From the NCBI GenBank assembly GCA_963761705.1, contig CAVXHK010000001.1, positions 186,001 through 250,000 on the forward strand: a DNA stretch of 64,000 nucleotides. Reading direction: 5' to 3'. Positions 15,206 through 23,554 of this stretch are shown here, in pieces. Position 1 is the first letter of the stretch. Each line of letters begins with the position of its first letter. Both the position numbers and the translations under genes were made by a program. Source of the DNA: CAVVKW01 sp963761705. GTDB lineage: Bacteria; Verrucomicrobiota; Verrucomicrobiia; Chthoniobacterales; JAATET01. Below the pieces are notes generated by a model that searched no databases, had not been told where the DNA came from, and worked only from the letters and a program-made list of their open reading frames with translations.

Positions 15206-15565
15206 TTAGTAACGCCCACCCCGGTCACCACCGCGGCCACCGCGATCGTTCCGGTCGTTGCGACCACCGCCGCCGCCACCCTTGTAGCCGCCACCGCCGC
15301 CGCCCGGAGGACGATCTTCGCGGGGACGAGCTTCGCTCACGCGAAGTGGACGTCCGTCCATGTCTTCACCATCGAGCTTCTCGACCGCAGCCGTTGCCTC
15401 AGCGTCGGAACCCATGGTGATGAAACCAAAGCCACGGGAGCGGCCCGTCTCACGGTCGGTCACGATCTGCACGGATGATACCGTGCCGCACTGTTGAAAA
15501 ATTTCTTCCAGCTCAGAATCCGTGGTCTGATAGGAAAGGTTTGCTACGTAAAGTCGGTTGCCCAT
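15206..15565 (-). CDS. Glycine-rich RNA-binding protein (single RRM)
   Basis: A 119-residue RNA-binding protein of the bacterial Rbp type. RNP2 is LYVANL (residues 5-10) and RNP1 is RGFGFITM (about 44-51), both with the aromatic residues that stack on RNA bases. The tail after residue 82 is Gly/Arg/Asp-rich (GGGGGR, RGGDRGGRY). Such proteins are often cold-induced RNA chaperones. No Shine-Dalgarno site is visible; the leader contains a small hairpin (CCCGA-GCGA-TCGGG at 15598-15612). It is a single-gene unit with its own terminator. Confidence 0.93.
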   Translation of the reverse strand: MGNRLYVANLSYQTTDSELEEIFQQCGTVSSVQIVTDRETGRSRGFGFITMGSDAEATAAVEKLDGEDMDGRPLRVSEARPREDRPPGGGGGGYKGGGGGGRNDRNDRGGRGGDRGGRY

Positions 15566-15892
15566 GTCTGAATAAGTGATGTGTTTTTGTATTGTGTCCC
15601 GATCGCTCGGGCTTCACATCGGTTGATTCATTCAACGTTGACGGTCGGCCTGGGAACTGGAGTTAGAAGGGGGAAATAGCGAGGAACCATCCGAGTTGCA
15701 AGTGAAAAAACTCAGCATCGAATGACTTAGTTCCCGGCGTCATTCCAGAATCGCTCGCGCGATTGCATCCCAGGTAGCGCGCGCTTTCCCGCGTGCGGTC
15801 GGCTTCGTCTCGCTACCGCACCCCGCAAATCGAGCGCGGCAGGAGAGCCGGGCATTGCCCTTCCGCGCGACAGCGTAGCATGCTCACTACGC
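15566..15892. other. Intergenic gap between the RRM gene and the aminotransferase
   Basis: 327 bases between divergent genes. It should contain both promoters and the leader of the RRM gene, with the hairpin at 15598-15612. I see no gene and no clear -35/-10 pair. Confidence 0.5.
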
Positions 15893-16690
15893 ATGCTTGA
15901 CGCCTCGCCCACCGCCTACAGCCTCCGGGGCAACCATTTCGCCCCCTCCCCCGCCGTCCCGGTCACCGACCGTGGCTTCCGCTACGGGATGTCCGTCTTC
16001 GAGACGATCGCCGTTCACGACTCCCGCCCCCTCTTCCCCAACGAGCACCTGGACCGTCTCACCGCCGCCGCGGCCCACTTTCCACTCCCTCCCCGCTGGC
16101 GCGACGCCGCCACCCACCTCCTCAACGCGCCCCCCATTTCGGACGGCGTCATCCGTCTCTACGTCACCGCGGGCGACGGATCTCCCACCGATCCGATCAC
16201 CACTCCTCGGATCTTTGCCCTCGCCGAGACCACCAATCCCCCCGACCCAACTCCCGCCACCGGCCGCACCATCGACTTCACCCCGCAACGCCTCCCCGCC
16301 GTCAAAACCGGCAACTACTGGCCCCACCTCGCCGCCCTCGAAGCCGCCCGCGCCACCGGAGCCACCGAGGCCATCCTCACGACGCCCGGCGGACGTATGA
16401 TCTCCTCCAGCATGGGCAACGTCTTCTTTCTCCTGTCCGGCACGCTCGTCACCCCGCCCACGTCCGACGGCGCCCGCAACGGCGTCGTCCGGGAGTGGGT
16501 CCTCGCGAACTTCCCCACGACTGAGCGCTCCGTTTGCCGCACCGAACTTCCCAGCGTCCAATCCGCCTTCCTTTCCAACAGTCGGCTCGGCGTCCGCCCC
16601 ATCTCCCGGATCGACGACCGCCCTCTTCCGATGAACCCCCTCGTCGAGAAAATCACCACCGCTTACCGCACCCAAGTTCTCCGTGGCTAA
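15893..16690 (+). CDS. Aminotransferase class IV (PabC or branched-chain type)
   Basis: A PLP enzyme of fold type IV, 265 residues. The N-terminal pattern VPVTDRGFRYGMSVFETIAV and HLDRLTAAA is that of the family. The PLP-binding Lys is in AVKTGNYWPHLAALEAA, about residue 127, and the later TTPGGRMISSSMGNVFFL is the cofactor phosphate region. These features fit 4-amino-4-deoxychorismate lyase or a branched-chain or D-amino acid aminotransferase; the sequence alone does not decide. The stop overlaps the GTG start of mfd by eight bases. Confidence 0.85.
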   Translation: MLDASPTAYSLRGNHFAPSPAVPVTDRGFRYGMSVFETIAVHDSRPLFPNEHLDRLTAAAAHFPLPPRWRDAATHLLNAPPISDGVIRLYVTAGDGSPTDPITTPRIFALAETTNPPDPTPATGRTIDFTPQRLPAVKTGNYWPHLAALEAARATGATEAILTTPGGRMISSSMGNVFFLLSGTLVTPPTSDGARNGVVREWVLANFPTTERSVCRTELPSVQSAFLSNSRLGVRPISRIDDRPLPMNPLVEKITTAYRTQVLRG

Positions 16691-19600
16691 GAAACTAAAG
16701 CCCGCTTCTCCAGACCCGCTCGACGTCATCGCTAGCGTCCTGGCCTCCCCCCCGCACGCGAGCGTCGCCCCGGCGGCCCAGCCCGCCGTCGCCGCCGTCC
16801 TCATCCGCGCTCACCAAAAGACAACTTGGATCGTTTGCGCCGACGCCCGACGCCAGGAAGAAGTCGCCGCCGACCTTCTCGCCTGGGGCGCAAACCCGAC
16901 CCTTTTCCCGGAACTCGAACCCATCACCAACTCGGAAGGCCTCGCCGACCCCGAAGTCCTCTCCGAGCGCCTGGAAGTCCTCGGTCGCCTCGCCACCGGC
17001 GAGCGGCTTTGCATCGTCCTCAACGCCGACCAGCTCGACGCTCCCGTTCCCGCCCCCGAGACTTTCCGCCGCCACGCCCTCGCGCTCTCGGTCGGCGATC
17101 GCCACGACGTCGCCGCCCTCGAAGGCACCCTCACCGCCGCCAGCTACGAGTCCGTTCCAAAAATCTTCTCCCGCGGCCAGTTCGCCCGCCGCGGCGGCAT
17201 CCTCGACATCTTCTCCTGGCAGCACAGCCAGCCCATCCGGATCGAATTTTTCGACGAAGACATCGAGTCGATCCGCAGTTTCCACCTTGATAGCCAGGTC
17301 TCCATCGAGGCACTCCACCGCTGCGAAATCCTCACCGGCGACCCCGAAAAAAAGCACGTTCCCCTCGGGACCTATCGAAAAAAAGCCGACCTCACGATCC
17401 GCCTGGATCCCGAAGACCCGGCGGCGGACGGCACGATCATCTCCGACCAACAACTCGGTCAATCACCCGGCTTCCACCCGCCGGGCATCGACGTTTTCGA
17501 AGCCGGCGACCTCGTTGTCAACGAAGCCAAACGCCGCCGATTTTTTGACCAGCTCCGCGAGTGGACCGCCGACAAATGGAACGTCACCCTCGTCTGCAAC
17601 AATGAGGGAGAATGGGAACGCTTCTCCGAACTCGCCCGCGATAACGGCGTCGACCCGCAGACCCTCCACTTTCGCGAAGGGAGCCTGATCGCCGGCTTCA
17701 CCTGCCCCGCCGCCCGGCTTGCCGTCCTCTCCGACGCCGAACTGTTCGGACGCTCGGCCAGCCAGCGCGCCCGCCGCCAGTGGATTCGCCGCGAACGCGC
17801 CGCCGCCGCCCGCGGCGGAATGGACTACACGGAATTCGAGTCCGGCGACCTCGTCGTCCATCTCGACCATGGCATCGGCAAATACGTCGGCCTCGAAGAC
17901 CTCGAAAACGCCCCATCTCCCAGCACCACCACCTCAGCACCGACCCAGCAAGTCCTCACTCTCGAGTTCGCCGGCAGCGCCAAACTCTACGTTCCCCTCG
18001 ACCAAGCCTGGCAGGTCAGCCGCTACGTCGGCCTCGGCAAGCGCAATCCCCCGCTCTCCGTCCTCGGCGACGGAAAATGGCAGCGCGCCATGAAAAAAGC
18101 CGAGCGCTCCATCTTCGAATACGCCGCCACCATGCTCCGCCTCCAAGCCGAGCGCGACACCAGCGTCGGCCACGCCTTCGGCCCCGACACCCACTGGCAG
18201 AACGAATTCGAGAGCGCCTTCGTCTACACCCCCACCGAGGACCAACTCCGTGCCATCGAAGAAACCAAGCTCGACCTCGAAGCCCCCCGCCCCACCGACC
18301 GCCTCATCTGCGGCGACGTCGGCTTCGGAAAAACCGAGGTCGCCATCCGCGCCATCTTCAAGTGCGTGATGGGCGGGAAACAAGCCGCCCTCCTCGCGCC
18401 CACCACCGTCCTTGCCCAACAACACGCGCAAACGATCCGCGAGCGCTTCAGCGAATACCCCATCACCGTCGAGTCCCTCCACCGCTTCCGCTCCGGCAAA
18501 GAACAAACCGCCACCGTCCGAGGCCTCATCGCCGGCACCGTCGACGTCGTCGTCGGCACCCACCGGCTCCTCTCCGAGGACGTCATCTTCAAAGACCTCG
18601 GCCTCGTCGTCGTCGACGAAGAGCAACGCTTCGGCGTGAAGCACAAAGACATTCTCAAAGACCGCTTCCGCCTCACCGACGTACTCACCCTCAGCGCCAC
18701 CCCCATTCCCCGCACCCTGTACCTCGCGCTGATGGGAGCGCGCGACATGTCCCTCATCGAGACCCCGCCGCCCAACCGCCAGCCCGTCGAGACCACCATC
18801 TGCGCCTACGACGAGCGCATCATGCGCGACGCCATCGAGCGCGAACTCAAGCGCGGCGGCCAAGTTTACCTCCTCCACAATCGCGTCCGCACCATCGACA
18901 AACTCGCCGCGCGCATCCTCGAACTCGTCCCCCACGCCCGCGTCGCCGTCGGCCACGGCCAGATGGCCGAGAACGAACTCGAACCCATCATGCGCTCCTT
19001 CGTCGCCGGCGACACGGACGTCCTCGTTTCGACGACGATCATCGAATCCGGACTCGATATCCCGAACGCGAACACCATCCTCATCGACCGCGCCGACCGC
19101 TTCGGCTTGGCCGACCTCTACCAACTCCGTGGCCGCGTCGGCCGCTCCCACCACAAAGCCTACGCCTACCTCCTCCTCCCACGCGAACTCCTCACCGCCA
19201 CCGGCGACGCCCACAAACGTGTCCAAGCCATCAAGCAATACAGCGAACTCGGCGCCGGCTTCAAAATCGCCATGCGCGACCTCGAGATCCGCGGCGCCGG
19301 CAACATCCTCGGCACCGCCCAATCCGGCCACATCCTCGCCGTCGGCTTCGATCTTTACTGCAAAATGCTCAAGCGCTCCGTGGCGACGCTCCAGGGAACC
19401 AAACTGGCCAGCGCCAACCTTGCCACCGCCCGCCTGGACTTTGTCGCTACGTCCGAATCCGAATTCATCGCCGACACCTCCGACGCCCGCGCCCCCGCCT
19501 TCATCCCCACCCGCTACGTCACCGAACCCCACGCCCGCATCGAAGCCTACCGCAAACTCGCGGACGCCCCCGACCGCCCCGGTCTCGACGCCCTCCGCGC

Positions 19601-19877
19601 CGAATGGGCCGACCGCTACGGCCCCCCGCCCCCCGCCGTCGACCACCTCCTCACCCTCCACCACATCCGCTTCGCCGCCGCCACCGCCCGCATCCGCTCC
19701 GTCGAAACTCGCGACGGCAAGCTCATGCTCATGCAAAAAGGGCAGCCAGGCGACTACCTGCTCTTCGGCAAAAAGTTCCCGCGACTCACCTCAGCAAAAC
19801 CGGAACGTCAGCTTCAGGAAATTCTCACCTTCCTGGAAAAACATCGCCCCGAGACGAAGCTGGGACTCACCCGCTAG
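16683..19877 (+). CDS. mfd: Transcription-repair coupling factor
   Basis: DNA translocase that removes RNA polymerase stalled at lesions and recruits UvrA. The 1064-residue protein starts at GTG. Order of domains: UvrB-like N-terminal part (GQFARRGGILDIFSW near 165), the polymerase-interacting CarD-like domain (FESGDLVVHLDHGIGKY near 384), the ATPase with Walker A GDVGFGKTE near 541 and DEEQRFGVKHKD near 643, the RecG-like motif LSATPIPRTLYLALMG, the translocation motif with RGRVGRSHHKAYAYL, and the C-terminal regulatory domain. It overlaps the aminotransferase. The last 45 codons have a diverged duplicate at 20637-20753. Confidence 0.97.
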   Translation: MAKKLKPASPDPLDVIASVLASPPHASVAPAAQPAVAAVLIRAHQKTTWIVCADARRQEEVAADLLAWGANPTLFPELEPITNSEGLADPEVLSERLEVLGRLATGERLCIVLNADQLDAPVPAPETFRRHALALSVGDRHDVAALEGTLTAASYESVPKIFSRGQFARRGGILDIFSWQHSQPIRIEFFDEDIESIRSFHLDSQVSIEALHRCEILTGDPEKKHVPLGTYRKKADLTIRLDPEDPAADGTIISDQQLGQSPGFHPPGIDVFEAGDLVVNEAKRRRFFDQLREWTADKWNVTLVCNNEGEWERFSELARDNGVDPQTLHFREGSLIAGFTCPAARLAVLSDAELFGRSASQRARRQWIRRERAAAARGGMDYTEFESGDLVVHLDHGIGKYVGLEDLENAPSPSTTTSAPTQQVLTLEFAGSAKLYVPLDQAWQVSRYVGLGKRNPPLSVLGDGKWQRAMKKAERSIFEYAATMLRLQAERDTSVGHAFGPDTHWQNEFESAFVYTPTEDQLRAIEETKLDLEAPRPTDRLICGDVGFGKTEVAIRAIFKCVMGGKQAALLAPTTVLAQQHAQTIRERFSEYPITVESLHRFRSGKEQTATVRGLIAGTVDVVVGTHRLLSEDVIFKDLGLVVVDEEQRFGVKHKDILKDRFRLTDVLTLSATPIPRTLYLALMGARDMSLIETPPPNRQPVETTICAYDERIMRDAIERELKRGGQVYLLHNRVRTIDKLAARILELVPHARVAVGHGQMAENELEPIMRSFVAGDTDVLVSTTIIESGLDIPNANTILIDRADRFGLADLYQLRGRVGRSHHKAYAYLLLPRELLTATGDAHKRVQAIKQYSELGAGFKIAMRDLEIRGAGNILGTAQSGHILAVGFDLYCKMLKRSVATLQGTKLASANLATARLDFVATSESEFIADTSDARAPAFIPTRYVTEPHARIEAYRKLADAPDRPGLDALRAEWADRYGPPPPAVDHLLTLHHIRFAAATARIRSVETRDGKLMLMQKGQPGDYLLFGKKFPRLTSAKPERQLQEILTFLEKHRPETKLGLTR

Positions 19878-19908
19878 CCTACTCCAACGAAGGTAAAAGA
19901 AATCAGGG

Positions 19909-20165
19909 TCAAAGGGTGGCTCTCCGACGTCTTTTCCGCAGGTAAGCCCATCCGGCCAAGCCGATCCCCGCGAGCAGGGTCGACGGCTCGGGGACGCTGG
20001 CAACGCGGAACCCCACGACGAAGCCATCGAACGACGGCCCGAGGCTGAGGCGTTCCGACGAACGCAGGTTGCCCTCGCCGTTGCCCAGTCGAAGGTGACG
20101 GCTGCGTGCGTGACGGAGGTTCCCAGCGTCAATACGGCGAGCGCTGCCTGTAATGAGGCGTCTAT
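19909..20165 (-). pseudogene. Relic of a PEP-CTERM SUMF1 (FGE-sulfatase-like) gene with its centre deleted
   Basis: On the minus strand, one frame gives a signal-peptide-like stretch (LQAALAVLTLGTSVTHAAVTFDW), typical of the start of secreted formylglycine-enzyme-like PEP-CTERM proteins. At about 20084 the frame changes and the sequence continues as GNGEGNLRSSERLSLGPSF, DGFVVGFRVASVPEPS, a hydrophobic anchor (TLLAGIGLAGWAYL) and RKRRRRATL. LRSS and VGFRVA are the end of the SUMF1 domain. The roughly 200-residue catalytic middle is missing and no start codon is seen. The stop is at 19909-19911. Confidence 0.7.
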
Positions 20166-20325
20166 TCGTTTTCTATCAGATGGTATTCTGCCTGCGCAGG
20201 CCTGAAGTCGCAGTCTATCTCGTTCCGGCACCGGAAGTTCGCCTTCACCCCGCGGGATTGTCGTTTTGTCCAAAAGAGCGTCGAGACTTGCCGCTTTTAT
20301 GGTCGTTGGAAATTTTTAACCATAA

Positions 20326-20571
20326 TGCACGTCGGCTCACGCGGTGGCCGAGGCCCACGCCACGCTCTCCGGCGACAAGAGACTCGGCATCAATCCGCGC
20401 GACGCGAGTCGAATGGTGAGGGACGCCGCCGCCATTCCGGAGGTCGACACCCTCGATGCAACGAGCCTGCTGGAGCTCATCCGTCAGGCACCCGGTCGAG
20501 GAGTTTACGGTGGGATCTTTTTTGATGCGATCCACGCGCTGTGGGCACCGTTGGCGGGCACGGCGCAACAA
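20326..20571 (+). pseudogene. Relic of a PIN-domain toxin (VapC-like)
   Basis: In frame after a stop at 20323 the sequence reads SAHAVAEAHATLSGDKRLGI, continues through a helix-rich part, and ends with GRGVYGGIFFDAIHALWAPL and AGTAQ. The spacing of AEAHATL and GGxxxDAxxAxxA matches the second half of VapC-type PIN nucleases, where the Asp is a metal ligand. The N-terminal half with the first catalytic Asp is absent, and no antitoxin gene is present. It lies in the scar between the two mfd tails. The assignment is by recalled pattern only. Confidence 0.5.
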
Positions 20572-20636
20572 GTGTGCCCACGTCGGGGATCATGCCGCGG
20601 CGAGCGGACCGCCGACGACGCTCCTCTCCGGTTTCA

Positions 20637-20753
20637 GGGCTTTTGATCACGATCATCGGATCGGAGAAACTTTCACCCCGCTTGACTTCGACCACCCCCG
20701 AAAATAGGTTGCGCGAGGTTTTGACCTTCCTGGAAAAACGCCTGTCCGCATGA
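20637..20753 (+). pseudogene. Detached second copy of the mfd 3' end
   Basis: The frame reads GLLITIIGSEKLSPRLTS, then TTPENRLREVLTFLEKRLSA and a stop. This parallels the end of Mfd (FGKKFPRLTSAKPERQLQEI and LTFLEKHRP). Sixteen bases (ACCTTCCTGGAAAAAC) are identical, at 19827-19842 and 20724-20739. Its TGA overlaps the ATG of the SurA-like gene (ATGA), the arrangement expected if this was the original mfd end. It has no start codon of its own. Confidence 0.7.
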
Positions 20754-21721
20754 AAAATCTCCTCGCCGCCCTCGCCCTCGCGGCAACCATTTTCACCCCC
20801 GTTCACCTTCGTGCCCAGGCCGAGGTTGTCGACGGCATCGCCGCCGTCGTCAACGGCGAAGTCATCACCTACTCTCAGGTCCGCGAACTCATCGGCACCC
20901 GCGAGCGCGCCCTCCGCGAGGCCTTTACCGGTGAAGAACTCGCCAACAAGATCAAGGAAACCCGCCTGGCCGCGCTCAAGGATCTCATCGACCGCCAGCT
21001 CATCCTTCAGGAATTTAAAGGCAAAGAACTCAACATCCCCGACTACCTCATCGACGACCGGGTAAAGACCATCGTCCGCGAAGAATTCGGCGGAGATCGC
21101 GCCGCCTTCGTCCGCACCCTCAAAAGCCAGGGCTACACCGTCACGAAGTTCAAAGAGGTCGAAAAGGACAAGATCATCGTCCAAGCAATGCGCCAGACCT
21201 TCATCAAAGACGATTTCATCATCTCCCCCACCCAGATCCAGAGCTACTACGACAAAAACAAGGAAGGCTACTCCACTCCCGAGCAAATTAAGCTCCGCAT
21301 GATCGTTCTCCGCGAAGGCGGCGGCGACGGCCTCCCCGGCGGCGAAGCCGCCATGGCGGAAGAGATCCGCGGCAAGCTCATCGACGGCACCAGCTTCGAC
21401 ACTCTCGCCCAGATGTATTCCGAAGACGAAGTCACCCGCGACACCGGCGGCGACTGGGGCTGGATCGACAAAAAAACCCTCAGCGAACCCCTCACGAACG
21501 CCGCCTTTGCCCTCCGGGCGGGCGAGATCAGCGACGTCCTCAACGTAGGCAACAGCTATTACATCATGATGGTCGAAGCTCGCAAAAACAGCTCCGTCAA
21601 AACCATCAGCGACGTCCGCGACGAAATCGAAGAAAACTTGATCCAGCAAGAGAAAGGCAAACGAGTTCAGCAGTGGCTGGACGGCCTCCGCGAAAGCGCT
21701 TACATCAAAATCTTCAGTTAG
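20750..21721 (+). CDS. SurA-like periplasmic peptidyl-prolyl isomerase/chaperone
   Basis: A 323-residue exported protein. After the signal peptide (LAALALAATIFTPVHLRAQ) comes the SurA N-terminal chaperone domain (VDGIAAVVNGEVITYSQVRE, with RLAALKDLIDRQLILQEF). A single parvulin domain follows from about residue 170 (IKLRMIVLREG, FDTLAQMYSEDEVTRDTGGD and WIDKKTLSEPL). SurA helps fold outer-membrane proteins in the periplasm. It has one parvulin domain where the E. coli protein has two. Its start overlaps the detached mfd tail, and pdxA follows 95 bases later, the same mfd/surA/pdxA grouping known from surA-pdxA operons. Confidence 0.9.
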   Translation: MKNLLAALALAATIFTPVHLRAQAEVVDGIAAVVNGEVITYSQVRELIGTRERALREAFTGEELANKIKETRLAALKDLIDRQLILQEFKGKELNIPDYLIDDRVKTIVREEFGGDRAAFVRTLKSQGYTVTKFKEVEKDKIIVQAMRQTFIKDDFIISPTQIQSYYDKNKEGYSTPEQIKLRMIVLREGGGDGLPGGEAAMAEEIRGKLIDGTSFDTLAQMYSEDEVTRDTGGDWGWIDKKTLSEPLTNAAFALRAGEISDVLNVGNSYYIMMVEARKNSSVKTISDVRDEIEENLIQQEKGKRVQQWLDGLRESAYIKIFS

Positions 21722-21736
21722 AAGCTGGGGAGTGCC

Positions 21737-21770
21737 GGCTTCCAGCCTGCACGTGAGGGGCTTCCAGTCC
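21737..21770. repeat. Two GGCTTCCAG repeats between surA and pdxA
   Basis: GGCTTCCAGCC at 21737-21747 and GGCTTCCAGTCC about 23 bases later. Members of the same dispersed family as 14951 and 23490. Confidence 0.5.
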
Positions 21771-21816
21771 ATCACCACGCCAGGCCAAAAAGACCCCCGC
21801 CCCTCGCCAATCTCCC

Positions 21817-22701
21817 GTGAGCCGAAAAATCGCCATCACCCTCGGCGACCCTGCTGGCATCGGCCCCGAGATCATCCGCGCCGCCCTTGCCTCGAACCCG
21901 TTTCCCGGGAACGGCCCCACCCTCCACGTCATCGGCGACACCACCAACCACATCCCCGGCCAACCCACCGCCGCCTCCGCCCGAGCCAGCTGGGACGCCC
22001 TTGAAGAGGCCATCGCCCGCACGCTCGTCGGCGAATTCGCCGCCCTCGTCACCGGCCCCGTCAGCAAGCACCACCTGCACGGGATTGGCTTCGAATACCC
22101 CGGCCAGACCGAATTCTTCGCCGCGCGAACCCACACCCCCGACCACGCCATGTGCCTCACCGGCGGCGCTCTCACCGTTGCTTTGGTGACCGCCCACCTC
22201 CCCCTCGCCGACGTCGCATCCACCCTCACCACCGCCGAAATCATCCGAGTCGGTGCTCTCCTCACCCACCACTGCCACCAACGCGGCAAATCCCAACCCC
22301 GCATCGCCGTCGCGGGCCTCAACCCCCACGCCGGTGAAAACGGCGATCTCGGCCGCGAAGAAATCGACCTCATCGCTCCCGCCGTCGCCGCATTAGCCAC
22401 CAGCAACCTCGCCGCCGATTTCGCCGGCCCCCTCCCCCCCGACACCGTTTTCCACCGAGCCGTCGAAGGCCACTTCGACGCCATCCTCTGCATGTATCAC
22501 GACCAGGGCTTGATTCCCCTCAAGCTCCACGCCTTCCACTCCGGCGTCAACGTCACCCTCGGCCTCCCGATCATCCGAACCAGCCCCGACCACGGCACCG
22601 CCTACGACATCGCCGGAAAGGGCCTAGCCCGCCCCGACAGCCTACTAGCCGCCATCCACCTAGCCGCCGAACTCGCCGCCGCCAATCCGGATTCACCATG
22701 A
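21817..22701 (+). CDS. pdxA: 4-hydroxythreonine-4-phosphate dehydrogenase
   Basis: Oxidises 4-phosphohydroxy-threonine in pyridoxal-phosphate synthesis, using NAD(P) and a divalent metal. The 294-residue protein starts with GTG at 21817. The motifs GDPAGIGPEI (residues 10-19), TGPVSKHHLHGIGF, GLNPHAGENGDLG, MYHDQGLIPLK and SPDHGTAYDIAGKG are all present and include the metal-binding His and Asp residues. The last codons (GATTCACCATGA) lie inside a dispersed repeat that supplies the stop. The presence of PdxA implies the DXP-dependent route to vitamin B6. Confidence 0.96.
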   Translation: MSRKIAITLGDPAGIGPEIIRAALASNPFPGNGPTLHVIGDTTNHIPGQPTAASARASWDALEEAIARTLVGEFAALVTGPVSKHHLHGIGFEYPGQTEFFAARTHTPDHAMCLTGGALTVALVTAHLPLADVASTLTTAEIIRVGALLTHHCHQRGKSQPRIAVAGLNPHAGENGDLGREEIDLIAPAVAALATSNLAADFAGPLPPDTVFHRAVEGHFDAILCMYHDQGLIPLKLHAFHSGVNVTLGLPIIRTSPDHGTAYDIAGKGLARPDSLLAAIHLAAELAAANPDSP

Positions 22702-22714
22702 AGAGCATGAAGAA
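22694..22714. repeat. Dispersed 21-bp repeat, copy 2 (gene-end repeat)
   Basis: CACCATGAAGAGCATGAAGA plus A. It differs at one base from the copy at 399-419 and contains the pdxA stop codon. Confidence 0.7.
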
Positions 22715-22878
22715 TCTACCCCCTTCTTCTCCATCGGGCAAAATTCGTCGCTGTTCGTGAACCGGGAGGAGGACTCAGAGGAGGGAATAATCACACCAAG
22801 TGATAAACGATTATCTGACCTCGATTCTACAGACCCTCCCTCCCTCCGTTAAAGCTACTACGCCGTTTCGCACAGGAA

Positions 22879-22950
22879 TGCCCCCGCCGGGAATCGAACC
22901 CAGATCTAAGGTTTAGGAAACCTCCGTTCTATCCGTTGAACTACGGGGGC
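22879..22950 (-). tRNA. tRNA-Arg (anticodon CCT)
   Basis: Minus-strand cloverleaf with acceptor GCCCCCG/CGGGGGC and discriminator A, D arm GTTCAACGGATAGAAC, anticodon stem GAGGT/ACCTT with loop TTCCTAA, and T arm CTGGGTTCGATTCCCGG. It reads AGG. No encoded CCA. Confidence 0.93.
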
Positions 22951-23009
22951 GGCACGTTTGGTTATTTCCATCCGATCCGCCGCGCGGTCAAGCTCTGCGC
23001 TCGTAGATC

Positions 23010-23465
23010 ATGCTCCACGTCGTCCTCGTCGAACCAGAAATCCCGCCCAATACCGGCAACATCGCCCGGCTCTGCCTCGCCGCCGGGGCGCGCCTCCACC
23101 TCGTCGAGCCACTGGGATTTTCACTCGACGACAAGTATCTGCGGCGGGCGGGCATGGATTATTGGGAGCAGGTCGACGTCAGGCGATGGCCGTCGTTTGA
23201 AGCGCTGCGTGACGCTGCGGAACCGAGCGTTCGGTTTTTCTTTCTCACCACCAAGACGTCTCGTTCCTATTGGTCGGAAGGCTTTCGCGACGGCGACCAC
23301 CTGGTCTTTGGTCGCGAGACGAAGGGGCTGCCGGAAAGTTTACTCGCAGCGAATACCGACCATTGCCTCACGATTCCGATGCAATCGGAGGCGCGTAGTC
23401 TCAACCTCGCTACGTCGGTCGGGATCGTGCTTTATGAGGCGAAGCGGCAACTCGGGCTTGGGTGA
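23010..23465 (+). CDS. trmL: tRNA (cytidine(34)-2'-O)-methyltransferase
   Basis: SPOUT-fold methyltransferase that 2'-O-methylates the wobble base of tRNA-Leu using S-adenosylmethionine. The 151-residue length is typical. Motif 1 is EPEIPPNTGNIARLC, motif 2 is LVFGRETKGLP, and motif 3 is MQSEARSLNLATSVGIVLYE, which together form the trefoil-knot cofactor site. It is a single gene after the tRNA-Arg and is followed by palindromic repeats. Confidence 0.95.
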   Translation: MLHVVLVEPEIPPNTGNIARLCLAAGARLHLVEPLGFSLDDKYLRRAGMDYWEQVDVRRWPSFEALRDAAEPSVRFFFLTTKTSRSYWSEGFRDGDHLVFGRETKGLPESLLAANTDHCLTIPMQSEARSLNLATSVGIVLYEAKRQLGLG

Positions 23466-23489
23466 AGCGAACCTTCGGGTTGGATTGGT

Positions 23490-23533
23490 CGATTGGCTGG
23501 AAGCCAATCGATCCGTATTCCGGGCTTCCAGCC
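23490..23533. repeat. Pair of GGCTGGAAGCC palindromes
   Basis: CGATTGGCT-GGA-AGCCAATCG at 23490-23510 is a perfect 9-bp inverted repeat, and GGGCTTCCAGCC follows at 23522-23533 in the other orientation. It lies between the convergent trmL and the secreted protein gene. Confidence 0.65.
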
Positions 23534-23554
23534 GGAAGCTCGATGCCTTTCCGG

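Noticed and set aside
17934..19736. A 600-residue minus-strand frame and a 721-residue plus-strand frame across mfd
   Set aside because: Both are shadows of mfd; the plus-strand one is mainly Arg/Pro/His and the minus one Gly/Val/Glu. Mfd itself is unmistakable.
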